Positions 5,503-6,792 of a stretch of 6,792 nt of DNA are shown here, in pieces. Position 1 is the first letter of the stretch, and each line of letters begins with the position of its first letter. Both the position numbers and the translations under genes were made by a program. Source of the stretch: DASPPF01 sp032906705 (lineage in GTDB: Archaea; Thermoproteota; Nitrososphaeria; Nitrososphaerales; Gagatemarchaeaceae). The notes under the pieces were generated by a model. It had not been told where the DNA came from. It did not search any database and saw only the letters and a list, made by a program, of their open reading frames with translations. The stretch spans positions 1 to 6,792 of the forward strand of contig JAJTZC010000053.1 in assembly GCA_032906705.1 (NCBI GenBank), in the 5' to 3' direction.

Positions 5503-6048
5503 ATGGTCGAGAGGTTTGCCATCGGAGTGCCTGAACTCGACCAGATGCTACAGGGCGGGCTGGCGAAGGGAACCATTTGCACAGTGCTCGGTCCCCCGGG
5601 CGCGGGCAAATCGATACTGAGTAAGCGCTTCATTTTCACCGGTATCCAGGGTGGCAACGACGCGTTCATGGTTTCGACAACGGAGAGCGAGGGCGACGTA
5701 GCTGATACGATGAACCATTTCAGATGGACGCAAGGGCTGGACAGGTTGCACGTCCTGGACTGTTACTCATGGAAGTTCGGAGGCAAGAGCGCAAAGTACT
5801 CGGCAAGCGCATCCTCACTCACGGATGTTTCGATGAACCTCACGAGGATGCTCGACGACGCAGGTGTCAGCGCGAAGAGCGACTCAAGGTTCGTGGTCGA
5901 TTCGTTCACCGACTTCATCAAGAACGCTGGCCTCGAGAGGGCACTGAAGCTCCTCGAAGCCTTCCGGGGCAAGCTGAAGAGTCGGGGGATGACTGGGCTG
6001 GTCCTGATGGAGGAGGGGGTCCACGACGAGAAGGCCAACTCCTCGGTG
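5503..6048 (+). CDS. KaiC-like RecA-fold ATPase, C-terminus lost in assembly gap
   Basis: The first 182 residues of a second, divergent KaiC-like ATPase; the frame then enters the run of N. It opens VERFAIGVPELDQMLQGGL. Walker A is GPPGAGKS (30-37). Walker B is RFVVDSF (129-135, Asp133), with the following KSRGMTGLVLMEEGVHDE (159-176) matching strand and loop of the RecA core. At the catalytic-glutamate position it reads TTESEGD (59-65), so the first Glu is Thr60 and only the second is kept. Aligned by eye with its 244-residue neighbour, about 50-60 residues including the RGxxHD region are missing, because of the gap and not because of a visible stop. The ATG at 5503 is chosen since it begins the KaiC opening and has the shared AT-rich box upstream; open frame before it overlaps the divergent gene. 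A role in ATP-driven signalling, perhaps with its neighbour, is inferred from the arrangement. Confidence 0.85.
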
Positions 6049-6117
6049 NNNNNNNNNNNNNNNNNNNNNNNNNNNNNNNNNNNNNNNNNNNNNNNNNNNN
6101 NNNNNNNNNNNNNNNNN
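6049..6117. other. Assembly gap (69 N)
   Basis: Sixty-nine undetermined bases. The gap lies where the C-terminus of the second KaiC-like gene and the C-terminus of the convergent AbrB-type gene must be. The two missing ends together need about 300 bases by family lengths, so the true gap is probably longer than drawn, or one gene is truncated. Confidence 0.95.
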
Positions 6118-6197
6118 TTGTCTCGGATCTCCTTGGGGATTACCACCTGCCCTTTCTCAGTGACCTTCGTTACGTCTATGATTGTGTCCTCGGCCAT
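6118..6197 (-). CDS. AbrB/SpoVT-type transcription regulator, N-terminal fragment
   Basis: Only 26 complete codons are readable before the assembly gap. They give MAEDTIIDVTKVTEKGQVVI followed by PKEIRD. The core VTEKGQVVIPKEIRD is the diagnostic swapped-hairpin AbrB motif (consensus 'V..KGQ(V/I)(T/V)IP..(I/L)R'). These proteins dimerise to form a DNA-binding beta barrel and act as transition-state regulators or as antitoxins. No toxin gene is visible upstream; what lies downstream on its strand is the KaiC-like gene running the other way. The ATG at 6197 has a TATA-like box about 28 nt upstream, so the transcript is probably leaderless. The C-terminal half, which would separate a free regulator from an antitoxin with an extra domain, is in the gap. 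Confidence 0.82.
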
Positions 6198-6220
6198 TGG
6201 TCTGGCTTCCCACGGATTGC

Positions 6221-6230
6221 AACATAAAGG
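6221..6230 (-). promoter_or_regulatory. Candidate TATA box for the AbrB-type gene
   Basis: On the minus strand CCTTTATGTT is centred about 28 nt upstream of the ATG at 6197, fitting a leaderless archaeal transcript. The rest of the 232-bp gap up to the surface-protein stop (6198-6429) shows only a weak stem (AGGGG 6313-6317 with CCCCT 6324-6328) and no gene. Confidence 0.45.
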
Positions 6231-6429
6231 TTGGTGAGCCGGCCCCGCCGCGTTTCATCACAGTTCGCGTAGCAACAGCCGAGGATGAAGCATGGGGTCT
6301 GTTGGCCTCTCGAGGGGTGAACTCCCCTTCTTTCATGCGGGGGTCGCCCAGCCCAGTCAACTACCTTCAGCTATCGACTTAACAGAGGTCTGGGAGTTAC
6401 GGCTGTATCGCCAGGAAGTTGCGAGAGTG

Positions 6430-6792
6430 TTAGCGAGTTCGAGTGACCTTCGCAAGCCGAAATCGTACGAATGCTGAAACGCCAACAAGGCCAAAACTCG
6501 CCAAGAGCGCGACTGCAGGGACGGAATCCCAGGCCAGCGGGACTGCGGGGTTCAGGGCACCTTCGTTACTAGCCACGCCGGACTTGCGAGATTTCGTGCT
6601 GGACGTGCTGGACCCTGTAGTAGTCGTCGAATGAGTGGAAGTCGTGAGAGACGTTGTGGTCTGTGTCGAAGTAGAGGAACTCGAGCTGGTAGAGGACGAA
6701 GAGAAGGAGGTGATGGAAGACGTAGTCTGCGTCGAAGTAGAAGACGAGGTACTTGAACGTGAAGTCGTCGAGGAAGTGGTCGTCGGAGAAGT
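6430..6792 (-). CDS. C-terminal part of a Ser/Thr-rich, membrane-anchored surface protein (runs off right edge)
   Basis: The minus strand is open from the right edge to a TAA at 6430-6432, giving the last 120 residues of a protein whose start is outside the window. The first roughly 70 visible residues are almost only Ser and Thr (for example STSSSTSTQTTSS and SSSSSTSTQTTTS), a stalk of the kind often O-glycosylated on archaeal surface proteins. A short spacer follows (KSRKSGVASNEGALNPAVP, 67-85). Next is one hydrophobic helix at about 91-109 (VPAVALLASFGLVGVSAFV), and the chain ends with a basic tail, RFRLAKVTRTR. The basic tail inside and the stalk outside give a C-terminally anchored extracellular protein. 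What the N-terminal domain does (S-layer component, binding protein, enzyme) cannot be known here. The long in-frame open stretch, the ordered stalk-spacer-helix-basic end and the clean stop support a real gene although no start is visible. Confidence 0.75.
   Translation of the reverse strand, partial: TSPTTTSSTTSRSSTSSSTSTQTTSSITSFSSSSTSSSSSTSTQTTTSLTTSTHSTTTTGSSTSSTKSRKSGVASNEGALNPAVPLAWDSVPAVALLASFGLVGVSAFVRFRLAKVTRTR
6659..6741 (-). repeat. Imperfect repeat coding the Ser/Thr stalk
   Basis: A 17-base unit occurs at 6659-6675 and 6725-6741, differing at one base and spaced 66 bases (22 codons) apart. Each copy encodes STSTQT. The sequence between the copies is only loosely similar, so this looks like an old, degenerate tandem repeat within the stalk. 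Confidence 0.5.

Noticed and set aside
5763..6197. A 144-residue minus-strand protein starting with the AbrB motif and continuing through the gap
   Set aside because: Everything beyond the N run is the reverse strand of the KaiC-like gene, which has clear Walker motifs on the + strand. Only 6118-6197 is real AbrB sequence.
5371..6237. A single long + strand protein running from 5371 through the N gap to 6237
   Set aside because: The part before 5503 overlaps the divergent KaiC-like gene and lacks family sequence, and the part after the gap is the antisense of the AbrB-type gene. Only 5503-6048 is supported.
6236..6250. 15-base exact match with bases 47-61 inside the FtsZ glycine loop
   Set aside because: It is very GC-rich (GCCGGCCCCGCC), short, and has no extended similarity on either side, so chance is more likely than a duplicated fragment.

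Overview
The window looks archaeal, and most likely comes from the Thaumarchaeota/Nitrososphaeria side of the archaea. The evidence is the start of an FtsZ-family gene of thaumarchaeal style, two short winged-helix proteins of the archaeal 'KRSRLERYIDIL' / 'RIM..AN' type, a TrmB-family regulator, two single-domain KaiC-like ATPases, an AbrB-type regulator, and AT-rich TATA-like boxes about 25-33 nt upstream of several starts. Those spacings fit leaderless or short-leader archaeal promoters. Several starts appear to be GTG or TTG. The lineage is inferred from protein style, not from a phylogeny. There is no tRNA, rRNA, CRISPR array, transposase or integrase.

Layout, left to right. At 1-162 (-) is the N-terminus of an FtsZ-like GTPase, with a clear TATA box, facing away from a small winged-helix gene at 489-872 (+). 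At 1029-1772 (+) is a DUF5343-like protein preceded by a perfect 7+7 inverted repeat. It converges on a 407-residue TrmB-family protein (1930-3153, -), which has a TrmB HTH, a PLD-like sensor region and a third C-terminal domain resembling a degenerate restriction-endonuclease fold. Divergent from that gene is a second short winged-helix protein (3320-3718, +).

The middle holds a compact group. A four-helix membrane protein (3829-4239, +) is translationally coupled by ATGA to a 159-residue PH/GRAM-like protein (4236-4715, +). The latter ends tail to tail with a KaiC-like ATPase (4712-5446, -), the two TAG stops sharing one CTAG. That ATPase is divergent from a second KaiC-like ATPase (5503 onward, +) across a 56-bp, near-symmetric AT-rich promoter region. 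The second ATPase runs into a 69-N assembly gap (6049-6117). On the other side of the gap is the N-terminus of an AbrB/SpoVT-type regulator (6118-6197, -) with its own TATA box. At the right edge (6430-6792, -) is the C-terminal part of a surface protein with a Ser/Thr-rich stalk and a C-terminal membrane anchor.

How they work together is inference. At least four proteins are DNA-binding regulators, and the middle group (small membrane protein, PH-like protein, two KaiC-like ATPases) looks like a membrane-linked signalling module. KaiC-like ATPases of this class are often described as signal-transduction ATPases, but no substrate or output can be read from this sequence. The strongest candidates for something undescribed are this membrane/PH/KaiC cluster and the third domain of the TrmB protein.
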